A stretch of DNA of 64,000 nt from Sediminibacillus albus (lineage in GTDB: Bacteria; Bacillota; Bacilli; Bacillales; Amphibacillaceae), in contig NZ_FNFL01000001.1 in NCBI RefSeq assembly GCF_900101125.1, positions 1,144,194 to 1,208,193 on the forward strand, given 5' to 3'. The notes under the pieces were generated by a model. The model had not been told where the DNA came from. It did no database searches and saw only the letters and a program-made list of their open reading frames with translations. Below, one piece after another: positions 9,585-17,700 of the stretch; positions within the stretch are counted from its first letter, which is position 1, and every line of letters starts with the position of its first letter. The position numbers and the translations under genes were made by a program.

Positions 9585-9609
9585 GTTTATAAAAAAACTA
9601 CGAGGGAAT
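9585..9609 (+). promoter_or_regulatory. SigB-like promoter of the ferritin-like gene
   Basis: GTTTAT, 13 nt, then GGGAAT, close to the general-stress sigma-B consensus (GTTTaa, 12-15 nt, GGGwAw). It lies 44 nt ahead of the ferritin-like start codon. A SigA-type -10 (TATAAT, 9627-9632) is also present without an evident -35. Confidence 0.55.
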
Positions 9610-9652
9610 TATATTTATGCCATACGTATAATAAGAGAAAGGATGATATTGC

Positions 9653-10093
9653 ATGGCAGACAATACACAATTGCAAGAGCTAATTGATGGCCTCAATGAA
9701 GATTTAGCCAATGAATATGCAGCAACGATCATGTACACTTACAATGCCGCTGTAGTATCAGGGCTCTACCGATCCGCACTGAAACCGTTTTTCGAAGAGG
9801 AAATCAATGATGAAATCGGACACGCGCTCTACCTCTCAGACAAAATAGCTATCCTTGGGGGGACTCCGACAACACAGCCTGCCCAAGTAAAACAGCTTAC
9901 AGAAGTAAAAGATATGCTGGAGGAAGCCCGCAAGGCAGAGCACGAAACAATCGAGCGTTATGAAAAACGCAAAAAACAAGCAGAAGCATTAGGCTTTACC
10001 GAATTAGTAGTCAAGCTAGAAGATATGATTGCCGATGAAACCGGCCATAAAGAGGAAATCGATCGATTATTAACTGACTCAAGACTTGCGTAA
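9653..10093 (+). CDS. ferritin-like (Dps/bacterioferritin-like) protein
   Basis: A 146-residue all-helical protein of the ferritin-like superfamily. Helix 1 has LNEDLANEYAAT, helix 2 EEEINDEIGHALYLSDKI, helix 3 EARKAEHETIERY and helix 4 EDMIADETGHKEEID, giving the paired E and ExxH motifs that bind a di-iron centre. Such proteins store or oxidise iron and protect against oxidative damage in the cytosol. The ATG follows AAAGGATGATATTGC. It is followed by a strong terminator and preceded by a SigB-like promoter, so a stress-induced single-gene unit is likely. The exact subfamily was not recognised. Confidence 0.82.
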   Translation: MADNTQLQELIDGLNEDLANEYAATIMYTYNAAVVSGLYRSALKPFFEEEINDEIGHALYLSDKIAILGGTPTTQPAQVKQLTEVKDMLEEARKAEHETIERYEKRKKQAEALGFTELVVKLEDMIADETGHKEEIDRLLTDSRLA

Positions 10094-10106
10094 TGAACAA
10101 ACCATG

Positions 10107-10152
10107 AAACTGGCTTGCTGCCATCAAAAAGTTGGCAGCAAGCCAGTTTTTT
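10107..10152 (+). terminator. strong intrinsic terminator after the ferritin-like gene
   Basis: A 16-bp perfect stem AAACTGGCTTGCTGCC/GGCAGCAAGCCAGTTT with an 11-nt loop, followed by Ts. Confidence 0.93.
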
Positions 10153-10190
10153 ATTTATTTAAGCCGCATATAGTCTTCTGTCCTGGAGAT

Positions 10191-10337
10191 GATCCACCTT
10201 CACGGATTATCGCTAAGTTGCTCCTCTTCTGCCGGGAGTCGCTCTACTTCATCTCGAATGATCCACTTTTCCAGACTTTCGCTCCACTTCTCCCCCAAGT
10301 TGATCCTCTTCTACTGAAAATCGCTCTACTTGTGGTT
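10191..10337. repeat. array of about seven degenerate 21-nt tandem units
   Basis: Six full units and part of a seventh start with G(A/C)TC(C/T)(A/T)C(T/C)TT followed by about 11 variable bases. Units begin at 10191, 10220, 10241, 10260, 10281, 10302 and 10323; four steps are exactly 21 nt, one is 19 and one is 29. Only the first 9-10 bases are conserved. It lies between the terminator of the ferritin-like gene and yhaA; no open frame with a ribosome binding site fits it. Confidence 0.75.
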
Positions 10338-10387
10338 GGTTGAATGGGCTATGGTATACTAGCAGGAAAGGTAAAGGGGGAATTACT

Positions 10388-11557
10388 TTGTGGAATGAAT
10401 TAATGACTCGCTTAGAAAATCATTATCAGGAAATGGTTGATATACGCCGGTATCTTCATCAATATCCGGAGTTATCTTTCCAAGAGGAGAAAACGTCCCG
10501 GTATATTGCCGATACATATGAAAGGCTCGGCATCCCATATCAAACAAAAGTTGGTGGAAACGGAGTTGTTGCTACTTTAGAAGGGGGAAAACCCGGAAAG
10601 AAGGTCGCCCTTCGTGCTGATTTTGATGCTTTGCCGATTTCCGATGAAAAAGAGGTTCCATATAAATCGAAAGTCCCGGGAGTCATGCACGCCTGCGGCC
10701 ATGATGGGCATACGGCAACCATGCTCGTTCTCGCAAAGGTCATGAAAGAGTACCAGGATCAATTGCCTGGCACTGTCGTCTTTGTCCATCAGCACGCAGA
10801 AGAATTATCACCGGGCGGTGCCAAACCGATTGTTGAATCAGGAATTATTGAAGACGTAGATGCGGTGTTCGGCACCCATTTATGGTCCAATACACCGGTT
10901 GGAGTGGTAGAAACATCCTTGAAAGAATTTATGGCTGGGGCTGACCGATTTGAGATAACCATCAAAGGCAAAGGCGGCCATGGGGCCCAGCCTCATCAAA
11001 CTAAGGACGCAATTATCATCGGCTCTCAAGTGGTTACCAGCCTGCAGAATATTGTCAGCCGCCGGATTGACCCGCTCGGTACCGCGGTACTGACCATTGG
11101 AACATTCCAGTCGGGAAGCACGTTCAATATTATTGCCGATACCGCAACAATCACCGGGACCGTCCGCACCTTTGATCCAGAAATTCAGGATTTGATTATC
11201 AAGGAAATGGAAAAGGTCATCAAAGGAGTCTGTGTAGGCTATGATGCAGGTTATGACTTCACTTATGAGAAAGGATATCCTCCTGTTGTCAACCATCCCG
11301 AAGAAGCAGCGCTTGTATTAAAGGCGGCTGAGCAGGTTCCAGGAGTGGAAAAATCTCAGGAAGTAGTACCTGGTATGGTCGGAGAAGACTTTTCTTACTA
11401 TATACTGGAAAAGCCTGGAGCTTTTTTCTTTACAGGAGCAAAAAAAGAAGACCATTATTATCCGCACCATCATCCAATGTTTGACATAGATGAAAGAGCT
11501 CTGCCGCTGGCAGCAAAAACATTGGCACAAACCTACAAAGCATACCAGGAAAAATAA
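10388..11557 (+). CDS. yhaA: M20-family N-acyl amino acid amidohydrolase
   Basis: A zinc- or cobalt-dependent peptidase-family M20D hydrolase that removes acyl groups from amino acids or related amides. The metal-binding segments HACGHDGHTA and HQHAEE are present, as are the dimerisation-domain segment GKGGHGAQPH and the late EDFSYY and HHHPMFD segments. The start is set at a TTG (10388), 7 nt after AAAGGGGG; the next in-frame ATG is five codons on. The protein is about 389 residues, as expected. B. subtilis has yhaA beside ecsC; here it is convergent with ecsC, the stop codons being 3 nt apart, which implies a local inversion. Confidence 0.9.
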   Translation: MWNELMTRLENHYQEMVDIRRYLHQYPELSFQEEKTSRYIADTYERLGIPYQTKVGGNGVVATLEGGKPGKKVALRADFDALPISDEKEVPYKSKVPGVMHACGHDGHTATMLVLAKVMKEYQDQLPGTVVFVHQHAEELSPGGAKPIVESGIIEDVDAVFGTHLWSNTPVGVVETSLKEFMAGADRFEITIKGKGGHGAQPHQTKDAIIIGSQVVTSLQNIVSRRIDPLGTAVLTIGTFQSGSTFNIIADTATITGTVRTFDPEIQDLIIKEMEKVIKGVCVGYDAGYDFTYEKGYPPVVNHPEEAALVLKAAEQVPGVEKSQEVVPGMVGEDFSYYILEKPGAFFFTGAKKEDHYYPHHHPMFDIDERALPLAAKTLAQTYKAYQEK

Positions 11558-11560
11558 AAG

Positions 11561-12274
11561 TCAGGAAAGCATACGGAGACGGTATATATTCATTGCCGTC
11601 TCCCCTAATTGGTCTAAAAACCTGCCATTTGCCCATGCACCAACAACAGCTCCGAATCCGGGAATAAGCTGCAGCATTTTTGCCAAATCAATCGTATCGC
11701 GATATTCCTGCTGCAGCGTCTTCCAGTCTACTTGTTTCATCCACTGCTCCTCATTGTTGTCCCAGTTCAAAACGGTATGCAGGACTTCCTTCCGCTTTTG
11801 GTCGCTGGAAAAAGCCAGTAAAAACACGTGCAGCAAGTACACTCTTTCTTCGTGTTTCCTCACATCAAACCCATATAGCTGCCCTACGTCGAACAAGAAT
11901 TTCATTTTGATGCTCAACAACATCGGAAAGTCAGCCATCCCTAATAGAATACCGCCAGCACCTGTACCGGCTCCCTCCAGCATTGCTGTTCGTTTATATT
12001 GTTTCAGCCGTTTCTTTATTAACAGTTCTCTATCCTGAAGATTGTTCGACTGGCTTATTTCGACTGGATGAATGTATTGGGATGAAGTCAAGCTAAGCTC
12101 GATCATCCTTTTGATGCTTTCGGTAACTGCCTGGTGAACTTTATCAGGAATCTTATCATTGACTTTGTTTTGCAGCTTTTTAGAGCTTCGTTGGATAATC
12201 GAAGACTTTCTGGTCATCGATTTTTGAAAACGAAGTGCCTCTGCCAATACTTGCTGTTCATAAGCATTTGCCAT
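11561..12274 (-). CDS. ecsC: EcsC family protein
   Basis: The 237-residue protein belongs to the EcsC family, whose biochemical role is unsettled. A glycine-rich membrane-compatible segment GAGTGAGGILLGMADFP lies in the middle and a second, LIPGFGAVVGAWANG, near the C-terminus. It follows ecsB after 11 nt and completes ecsA-ecsB-ecsC. In B. subtilis the downstream ecsC is not needed for the secretion and competence defects caused by ecsA loss. Confidence 0.88.
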   Translation of the reverse strand: MANAYEQQVLAEALRFQKSMTRKSSIIQRSSKKLQNKVNDKIPDKVHQAVTESIKRMIELSLTSSQYIHPVEISQSNNLQDRELLIKKRLKQYKRTAMLEGAGTGAGGILLGMADFPMLLSIKMKFLFDVGQLYGFDVRKHEERVYLLHVFLLAFSSDQKRKEVLHTVLNWDNNEEQWMKQVDWKTLQQEYRDTIDLAKMLQLIPGFGAVVGAWANGRFLDQLGETAMNIYRLRMLS

Positions 12275-12285
12275 TATAACGCTCC

Positions 12286-13500
12286 TTAAGTTAACCGTTT
12301 TTTTACATAACCATTTACAAACAAGTAACTAAAGGCAAGTCCGCCAGCCCAAACAACCACCATACCGGTGAGGCTCTCCATAAAAATAAACAACAAACCG
12401 AACAGAAATGTTTGAGCCAACAGTAACTGCAGCAGCCATTTTAACAATGCCTGCCTGCGCCACTGGAGGTTCACCGGATAAAGATCCATCCAGACGATTG
12501 TCCGGTGGTGCTTCCACAAGCTCATCAACTGGAATGCCGTTAAGTAGATGAACAATAAGCAAAAAATTATTTTCATCCACAGGTTAGGGACAAAGTACGC
12601 GGCAAGCCCGCCAATAATAATTAAACGTGTATATATGCCGATGTAATCACTGCTTCTCACCGTGGTAATCCGGAATAAATAATCAAAAGAACGCTGTTGC
12701 TTGAAGGGAACAGACTTTACCAATAACGAAACAAGCCAGTGGCGCTTTTTGATTTGGTTTTTCAAATGCGGCACATCCGTGAACATATTGGCAAGACGAT
12801 AAAAGGCCCGCATCCGATTGTTATCCTTTTCCACCAGCACATCCCAGACGATGCCTGGATTCTTTTTGGCTAAATAAAAGTCATAGGCAAAGACAAAGGC
12901 TAACAGAAGCATTGCCAACGCAGCCAGTAAAAGAGCCTGATTGATCAGTAAATAAAATACGGCAATAGTTAGCAGTGTTCTGGCAGTAAAATCCACCAGG
13001 CGAATATTGTTATCCCTTACTTTTAAAATCCACCAGGTAGCTGCTAAATGCCAAATTTTCAAAATCCCCAAAAGCAGCAGGAGAAACAAATAGGATTGTC
13101 CGCCCCTCTCAGGATAAGCAGCAGAATACAAAGGGGCCAACGCCGCAGCAGCCAACGCCAGCAGATAAAGCTGGACAACGAAACTGTAGATGAGGGTGCT
13201 GCGGAAATAACTGCCCATCTTTGTTTCTGCCGGGAGAAGAAATACTAAATCAGCTTCCTTCAGCAACGTTCTGGCCGGACTGTAGGCAGCAATGATGCCA
13301 AATAACACACTGATAACGAGAGCTGTCGGAAAGCCCTCTGGTAAGGCTGCCAGCCATTGCTGGTAATAGTAGGCGAGGGCCGATATAAAAAACAGCATAG
13401 CCACTACGATATGGCCATTGAATATATATTTTAAATAGCGGCTGATTTCCTTCATATGGGAAGAAAAACGCGACTTAAAAAAAAGATTGGCGTCAAACAT
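12286..13500 (-). CDS. ecsB: ABC transporter permease EcsB
   Basis: The membrane subunit of the Ecs ABC exporter; loss in other Bacilli affects secretion, intramembrane proteolysis by RasP, competence and biofilm. The 404-residue protein has many hydrophobic segments in two blocks (about residues 25-200 and 290-400) around a charged central stretch (LAKKNPGIVWDVLVEKDNNR). Its start overlaps the end of ecsA by 8 nt, indicating translational coupling. Confidence 0.92.
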   Translation of the reverse strand: MFDANLFFKSRFSSHMKEISRYLKYIFNGHIVVAMLFFISALAYYYQQWLAALPEGFPTALVISVLFGIIAAYSPARTLLKEADLVFLLPAETKMGSYFRSTLIYSFVVQLYLLALAAAALAPLYSAAYPERGGQSYLFLLLLLGILKIWHLAATWWILKVRDNNIRLVDFTARTLLTIAVFYLLINQALLLAALAMLLLAFVFAYDFYLAKKNPGIVWDVLVEKDNNRMRAFYRLANMFTDVPHLKNQIKKRHWLVSLLVKSVPFKQQRSFDYLFRITTVRSSDYIGIYTRLIIIGGLAAYFVPNLWMKIIFCLLFIYLTAFQLMSLWKHHRTIVWMDLYPVNLQWRRQALLKWLLQLLLAQTFLFGLLFIFMESLTGMVVVWAGGLAFSYLFVNGYVKKRLT

Positions 13501-14236
13501 GGTTATCTTCCTTCGTCAACTCCACATATAGATCATCCAAAGCAGCATGCGGCATATTAAACTCCGATTGTAATTCTGTTAAGGTCCCCTGTGCACGGAC
13601 TCTCCCATCGTGCAGGATGACAAAACGATCACAGTAACGCTCAGCAGTTGCCAAAATATGAGTCGACATCAATACCCCGCCTCCTCTTGCCTTTACATCA
13701 TCCATCAGCTGTAAATAAGATTGAATGCCTAACGGATCTAGGCCGACAAAAGGTTCATCCACTACATACAAGGGTGGATCGACCAGAAAGGCACACATGA
13801 TCATTACCTTCTGTCTCATCCCTTTAGAAAAGTGGACAGGAAACCATCTCATTTTTTTCTCTAACCTGAACTCCTTTAAAAGCGGGTCCAAGCGCTGTTG
13901 GAATGTCTCTTCCGGAATATCGTACGCCATGGCAGTAAGACGTAAATGCTCTTCAAGGGTTAATTCATCATATAGAATCGGCATTTCCGGTATATAGGTG
14001 AATTTGCTGCGATATGTTTCGGGTGCCTCCCGGAATGTCCTGCCCTCGATTGCCACTCTGCCCTGGTTGGGCTGCATCAAGCCGATGACATGTTTAATGG
14101 TTGTACTCTTTCCTGCTCCATTAAGCCCGATAAGCCCAACGATTTCATTTGGGAAAACATCAAAAGAAACATCATGCAGCACATTTTTGTGCGTGTACCC
14201 GCCCGATAATTGATCAATATGTAATAAAGGTTCCAA
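13493..14236 (-). CDS. ecsA: ABC transporter ATP-binding protein EcsA
   Basis: The ATPase of the EcsAB transporter. The 247-residue protein has Walker A GLNGAGKST, the signature FSKGMRQKV, Walker B LYVVDEP and the switch STHILATAE. The C-terminal end ALDDLYVELTKED is characteristic of EcsA. The start is a TTG (14236) after AAGGGGGCG. A 510-nt non-coding region separates it from divergent hit, as ecsA and hit are divergent in B. subtilis. Confidence 0.94.
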   Translation of the reverse strand: MEPLLHIDQLSGGYTHKNVLHDVSFDVFPNEIVGLIGLNGAGKSTTIKHVIGLMQPNQGRVAIEGRTFREAPETYRSKFTYIPEMPILYDELTLEEHLRLTAMAYDIPEETFQQRLDPLLKEFRLEKKMRWFPVHFSKGMRQKVMIMCAFLVDPPLYVVDEPFVGLDPLGIQSYLQLMDDVKARGGGVLMSTHILATAERYCDRFVILHDGRVRAQGTLTELQSEFNMPHAALDDLYVELTKEDNHV

Positions 14237-14746
14237 GCTTGCGCCCCCTTTTGAATTTATAAATAATATTTTGTTTTTGCGGATGTAATACTAAAATTTT
14301 ATCATTTTAATCTGATGATTACCAAAAATACCATGAATAATATCTTTAACCCCGGCTCACACTATGTAAGGAAGAAGTTAGGATATCATCTCCACTACTC
14401 GAAATGAGGTGTTGGTGATCGACCATCGATAGAAAACTTTACAAACCTTTTCCTTATTGGAAACAACTACTTCAGCCAAATGGGGTGTTGACGAAAGGTT
14501 TTCAAAAGTAATTAGTTCTGAATCATTCCCCTGGTTCAATTGATTACAAACAAGTTATTCTACAGATGACCAAAATATCCTTCTTCTTCAAAAGACGGGC
14601 CATTCCAAAACAGGGAGTCTCTATCGGATGACTTTTCCTGTGGCGGGATGGCTCGATTTTTTTCTCTGAATGTATATGCTTTACACACAGCCATCTTCCT
14701 TTATACAATAATTAGAAGTACGAATTAATAAAATAGGAGTGATTAC
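14237..14746. other. 510-nt intergenic region ecsA/hit with weak repeats
   Basis: No gene is supported. It holds two related direct repeats, AAATGAGGTGTTGGTGA (14402-14418) and AAATGGGGTGTTGACGA (14478-14494), and the pair AAACCTTT/AAAGGTTT around 14443 and 14495. A minus-strand open stretch of about 50 codons lacks a start and a ribosome binding site. It may be the remnant of a small mobile element. Confidence 0.4.
14680..14709 (+). promoter_or_regulatory. candidate SigA promoter of hit
   Basis: TTTACA (14680-14685), 18 nt, TACAAT (14704-14709), about 37 nt upstream of the hit start codon. Confidence 0.5.
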
Positions 14747-15181
14747 ATGAATCATAGTGAAGACTGCATTTTCTGTAAAATTGTAGCAGGAGATATTCCG
14801 TCTGCCAAGGTATACGAAGACGAAAACGTTTACGCCTTTCTTGATCTAAGCCAAGTAACCAAAGGACATACCTTGGTGATTCCAAAGCATCACACCAGGA
14901 ATATATATGAAACACCGCCGGAAGTAGCCCAAAGCTTTTTTGGCAGTGTTCCTAAAGTAGCCAGTGCTATTAAAGAAGCTTTTCAGCCAGTTGGCCTTAA
15001 TTTGCTCAACAATAATGAAGAAGCTGCTGGACAGTCTGTTTTCCACTTACATATCCACTTGATTCCCCGTTATGGAAAAGGGGATGGGTTTGAAGCTATT
15101 TGGAATACGAATAATAATGCCTATTCCCAGGATGACTTACAACAAATTGCCGGTACCATTGGAAATTATATTAAAAAATAA
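14747..15181 (+). CDS. hit: HIT-family nucleotide-binding protein
   Basis: A 144-residue histidine-triad protein of the Hint type, which hydrolyses nucleoside phosphoramidates or adenylates in the cytosol. The triad is HLHIHLIPR, and the N-terminal CIFCKIVAGDIP with paired cysteines is typical. A ribosome binding site TAGGAGTG precedes the ATG. It is divergent from ecsA and followed by yhaH, as in B. subtilis. A GC-rich hairpin (GGCAGG...CCTGCC, near 15200-15223) follows but lacks a T-run, so read-through to yhaH is possible. Confidence 0.95.
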   Translation: MNHSEDCIFCKIVAGDIPSAKVYEDENVYAFLDLSQVTKGHTLVIPKHHTRNIYETPPEVAQSFFGSVPKVASAIKEAFQPVGLNLLNNNEEAAGQSVFHLHIHLIPRYGKGDGFEAIWNTNNNAYSQDDLQQIAGTIGNYIKK

Positions 15182-15366
15182 GCGGGAGTCGTATAATTGG
15201 GGCAGGAGGAGCGAAGCGCCTGCCTGCAGGCCCTTCATTAGCTAACGCATATGCACCCAATGGGAAAAAGAATCTTCATGAAATATTTCTTTCCGAAGAA
15301 TATGTAGTTTCATCTCGGCAAATTTAGAGAAAATAAGTATAATAAGAGTGAAAGGGGTGTAAAGTC

Positions 15367-15735
15367 ATGGCTAACAGTAAATCGATTCTTTTAGGTTTTA
15401 TGATTGGAGGAGCAGTAAGTGCAGCCGCTGCATTGTTAAGTACACCATCATCAGGGAAGGAGCTCCGCAGCCAAGTCAATGCTCGGAGAGATGACTTAAT
15501 GGATACTTTCAAAAATTTAAAACAAGAAGGTTTCCAATTGAAAGAGCAAATTACCCAGACATCAAAAGAAGGTGCAACTCTCATAAAAGATTTATCCGCA
15601 GATATGAAAACCTCGATTGAATCGTGGAAAAATACGATTGAGCCTCATCAAAAAAATATTCAAACCTATTTGGCACAAATAGAAGATAGTCTAAAAGAGC
15701 TTGAAGAGAAAACAAAAAAACAATCGAACCAATAA
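15367..15735 (+). CDS. yhaH: YtxH-domain stress protein YhaH
   Basis: A 122-residue protein with the YtxH layout: a short N-terminal hydrophobic, small-residue-rich segment (ILLGFMIGGAVSAAAALLS, residues 6-24), then a long charged helical region rich in K, E and Q likely to form a coiled coil. Family members are induced by general stress; the molecular role is unknown. The ATG follows AAAGGGGTG. A -10-like TATAAT (15338-15343) precedes it without a clear -35. The position after hit matches B. subtilis yhaH. Confidence 0.85.
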   Translation: MANSKSILLGFMIGGAVSAAAALLSTPSSGKELRSQVNARRDDLMDTFKNLKQEGFQLKEQITQTSKEGATLIKDLSADMKTSIESWKNTIEPHQKNIQTYLAQIEDSLKELEEKTKKQSNQ

Positions 15736-15736
15736 A

Positions 15737-15773
15737 AAACAGGCTGGTCTTATAAAGGATCAGCCTGTTTTTT
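15737..15773 (+). terminator. intrinsic terminator of yhaH
   Basis: AAACAGGCTGGTC pairs with GATCAGCCTGTTT and is followed by Ts; one G-T pair lies at the loop end. Confidence 0.9.
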
Positions 15774-15777
15774 ACCA

Positions 15778-15809
15778 AAAAAGCTGTCCACTAGAGTGGA
15801 CAGCTTTTT
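15778..15809 (-). terminator. intrinsic terminator of the opuA operon
   Basis: A perfect 15-bp stem AAAAAGCTGTCCACT/AGTGGACAGCTTTTT with a 2-nt loop; it ends in T-runs on both strands and so is bidirectional, serving opuAC on the minus strand. Confidence 0.92.
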
Positions 15810-15821
15810 GATACATTCTTA

Positions 15822-16769
15822 TTATTCAGCTGGCTGCAAGTCTTCGATTGAATCTACATCCATGTACTTTGGAACTACAAGGCCGATTTTAGCGCCTTCA
15901 AGGTTAGCTCCTAGGTCTTCTACCTGATCTTTATACTCGCCATATGCATCAGCGTGAGTAGCAGGCAACCATGCAGCAACCATACCATCAGCATCGCCGC
16001 TTGCTACCGACTGCCACATAACAGCATTGTCAAGTGGAGTGATTGTTACATCGAAGCCTTGATTGCGCAATACTTCAGCAATTACGTTTGTAGAAGCAAC
16101 TTCAGAGTCCCACTCAACATACACTAGTTCAATTTCTTGGCCATCAACTTCTTCTGTACCCTTAGTCCACTCATCTACCATGTCTGAGTTTTCCTCTATC
16201 CAGGTTTTTGCTGCGTCTTCAGGAGAAGTGCCGTTACTTACTTCAAGCATCACTTCTTCCATGTCTGCAGATTCCCAGTTGAATTGGTCAAGGATTTGAT
16301 AAGCGTTTGGCATATCTTCCTTTAGACCTTTACGCACCATTGTCTTGATTTCCTCTGCCTCGCCGAAAACTCCCTCAGGATCTTCCAGATACTTAAGATC
16401 ATACTTAGCGAATTTCCAGTGAGGTGTCCAGCCAGTGACAATGATTGGTTCTTCGTTATCGTAAGCTTCACCTAGAGCAGTTGCCATAGCACCGCTGGAA
16501 GATGTTTCTACTTTCCAGCCGGACAGGCTGTCATACGTTTCTGTTGCGTCTTCTGCTGCTTGTACTACGCCAGCTCCTGGTTCGATACCAGTGATGGTAT
16601 AATCCGTTTCTTCACCATAATTAGCTGCCTGCTCTGTGTTTTCACCGCCGTTGTCGCTGCCTGTATCCTCTGAATCAGAACCTTCATCAGAGTTTCCGCA
16701 GCCAGCGGCCACTAGAGTAAATGATAGTCCAGCTGCTAAGCCAAGACGTTTTAAGTTAAGTTTAAACAT
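15822..16769 (-). CDS. opuAC: glycine betaine ABC transporter substrate-binding lipoprotein
   Basis: The extracellular osmoprotectant receptor of an OpuA-type transporter. The 315-residue precursor has a lipoprotein signal ending LVAAGC, so the mature protein is membrane-tethered, followed by a very acidic, low-complexity linker (D, E, S, G, N) of about 25 residues. The OpuAC domain fills the rest, with tryptophans at several sites (GWTPHWKFA, VMWQSVASGDADG, AAWLP) suited to a quaternary-ammonium cage. It is the last gene of opuAA-AB-AC, 70 nt after opuAB. The acidic linker fits an organism used to salt. Confidence 0.93.
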   Translation of the reverse strand: MFKLNLKRLGLAAGLSFTLVAAGCGNSDEGSDSEDTGSDNGGENTEQAANYGEETDYTITGIEPGAGVVQAAEDATETYDSLSGWKVETSSSGAMATALGEAYDNEEPIIVTGWTPHWKFAKYDLKYLEDPEGVFGEAEEIKTMVRKGLKEDMPNAYQILDQFNWESADMEEVMLEVSNGTSPEDAAKTWIEENSDMVDEWTKGTEEVDGQEIELVYVEWDSEVASTNVIAEVLRNQGFDVTITPLDNAVMWQSVASGDADGMVAAWLPATHADAYGEYKDQVEDLGANLEGAKIGLVVPKYMDVDSIEDLQPAE

Positions 16770-16839
16770 AACTAATAATCTCCCCTTTACTATTTTTTAT
16801 ATGGAAAACTTTTCATTTGAAAAGTTGCCAGCAATTAGA

Positions 16840-17700
16840 TTAAGCATTATTACCTTTTCGGGTATTCAAGCTTTGGGTAAACCTGTCAACAATAATGGCA
16901 AGAATAACTATTCCAAGACCCGCTACGAACCCTGTACCTACTTGAGCGCGCTGCAAGGAAGACAATACTTCTCTCCCGAGTCCTGGCGCACCAATCATGG
17001 AAGCAATAACTACCATGGACAGTGCCAGCATAACTGTTTGGTTAATACCGGCCATGATTGTCTTTTTCGCCATCGGCAATTCGACTTTGAATAACTTTTG
17101 CGAGCCGGTACTTCCAAATGCCTCTGAAGCTTCCACCAATTCACTGGAAACTTGCCGGATTCCTAAATTGGTAAACCGTACCGTTGGCGGTGTAGCGAAA
17201 ATCAACGATGCAAAAATACCTGGTACCATTCCGATACTGAAAAAAGCAACCGCCGGAATTAAGTACACAAAGGCAGGCATTGTCTGCATGAAGTCCAAAA
17301 TCGGTGTAATAATTGATTCTGCAGTTTTGCTCTTCGACATCAATATGCCGATGGGAACACCAATGATTACCGATAACACACTGGCAATCAATACCAGCGC
17401 AAAAGTAAACATTAATTCTTCCCATAAACCCTGATTCCAAATAAGCAGCAAACCAATTAATGAAAAGGACGCCAGTCCAAAGCGTTTGCCGCTGGCAAAA
17501 AACGCCAGAATTACCACTAAAACTATAACAATGACTGGTGGAATACTAGCCAGTAATTCGGCAAACCATTCCATAAAATCTCCGAAACCATTTTTAATAG
17601 GATTGAATAAGAAAGAAAAGGTTTCAGTAATCAAATCTGTAAAATCGGAAACCCACTGTGCTAACGGTATCTGTCCTACATTTTCCATAAAGTTAAGCAT
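16840..17700 (-). CDS. opuAB: glycine betaine ABC transporter permease
   Basis: The membrane subunit of the OpuA osmoprotectant importer, 286 residues, with about six membrane helices and a binding-protein-dependent transport EAA-type loop ([20 protein letters not shown]) that contacts the ATPase. Its start overlaps the opuAA stop by 8 nt, indicating translational coupling. No defect was seen. Confidence 0.93.
   Translation of the reverse strand: MLNFMENVGQIPLAQWVSDFTDLITETFSFLFNPIKNGFGDFMEWFAELLASIPPVIVIVLVVILAFFASGKRFGLASFSLIGLLLIWNQGLWEELMFTFALVLIASVLSVIIGVPIGILMSKSKTAESIITPILDFMQTMPAFVYLIPAVAFFSIGMVPGIFASLIFATPPTVRFTNLGIRQVSSELVEASEAFGSTGSQKLFKVELPMAKKTIMAGINQTVMLALSMVVIASMIGAPGLGREVLSSLQRAQVGTGFVAGLGIVILAIIVDRFTQSLNTRKGNNA

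Noticed and set aside
10191..10337. CRISPR array
   Set aside because: Units are degenerate 21-mers without constant repeats and unique spacers, and no cas genes are present.
10086..10343. Plus-strand frame through the terminator and the 21-nt repeats
   Set aside because: It starts inside the ferritin-like gene, crosses a strong terminator and consists mostly of repeat units.
14341..14560. Minus-strand open stretch in the ecsA-hit gap, considered as a transposase remnant
   Set aside because: About 50 codons without a start or ribosome binding site and without a transposase motif; kept only as an unexplained gap.
15196..15245. GC-rich hairpin after hit as a member of the 43.6/57.4-kb repeat family
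   Set aside because: Only a short resemblance (GCGAAGCG) and none of the core blocks; more likely a simple mRNA hairpin.
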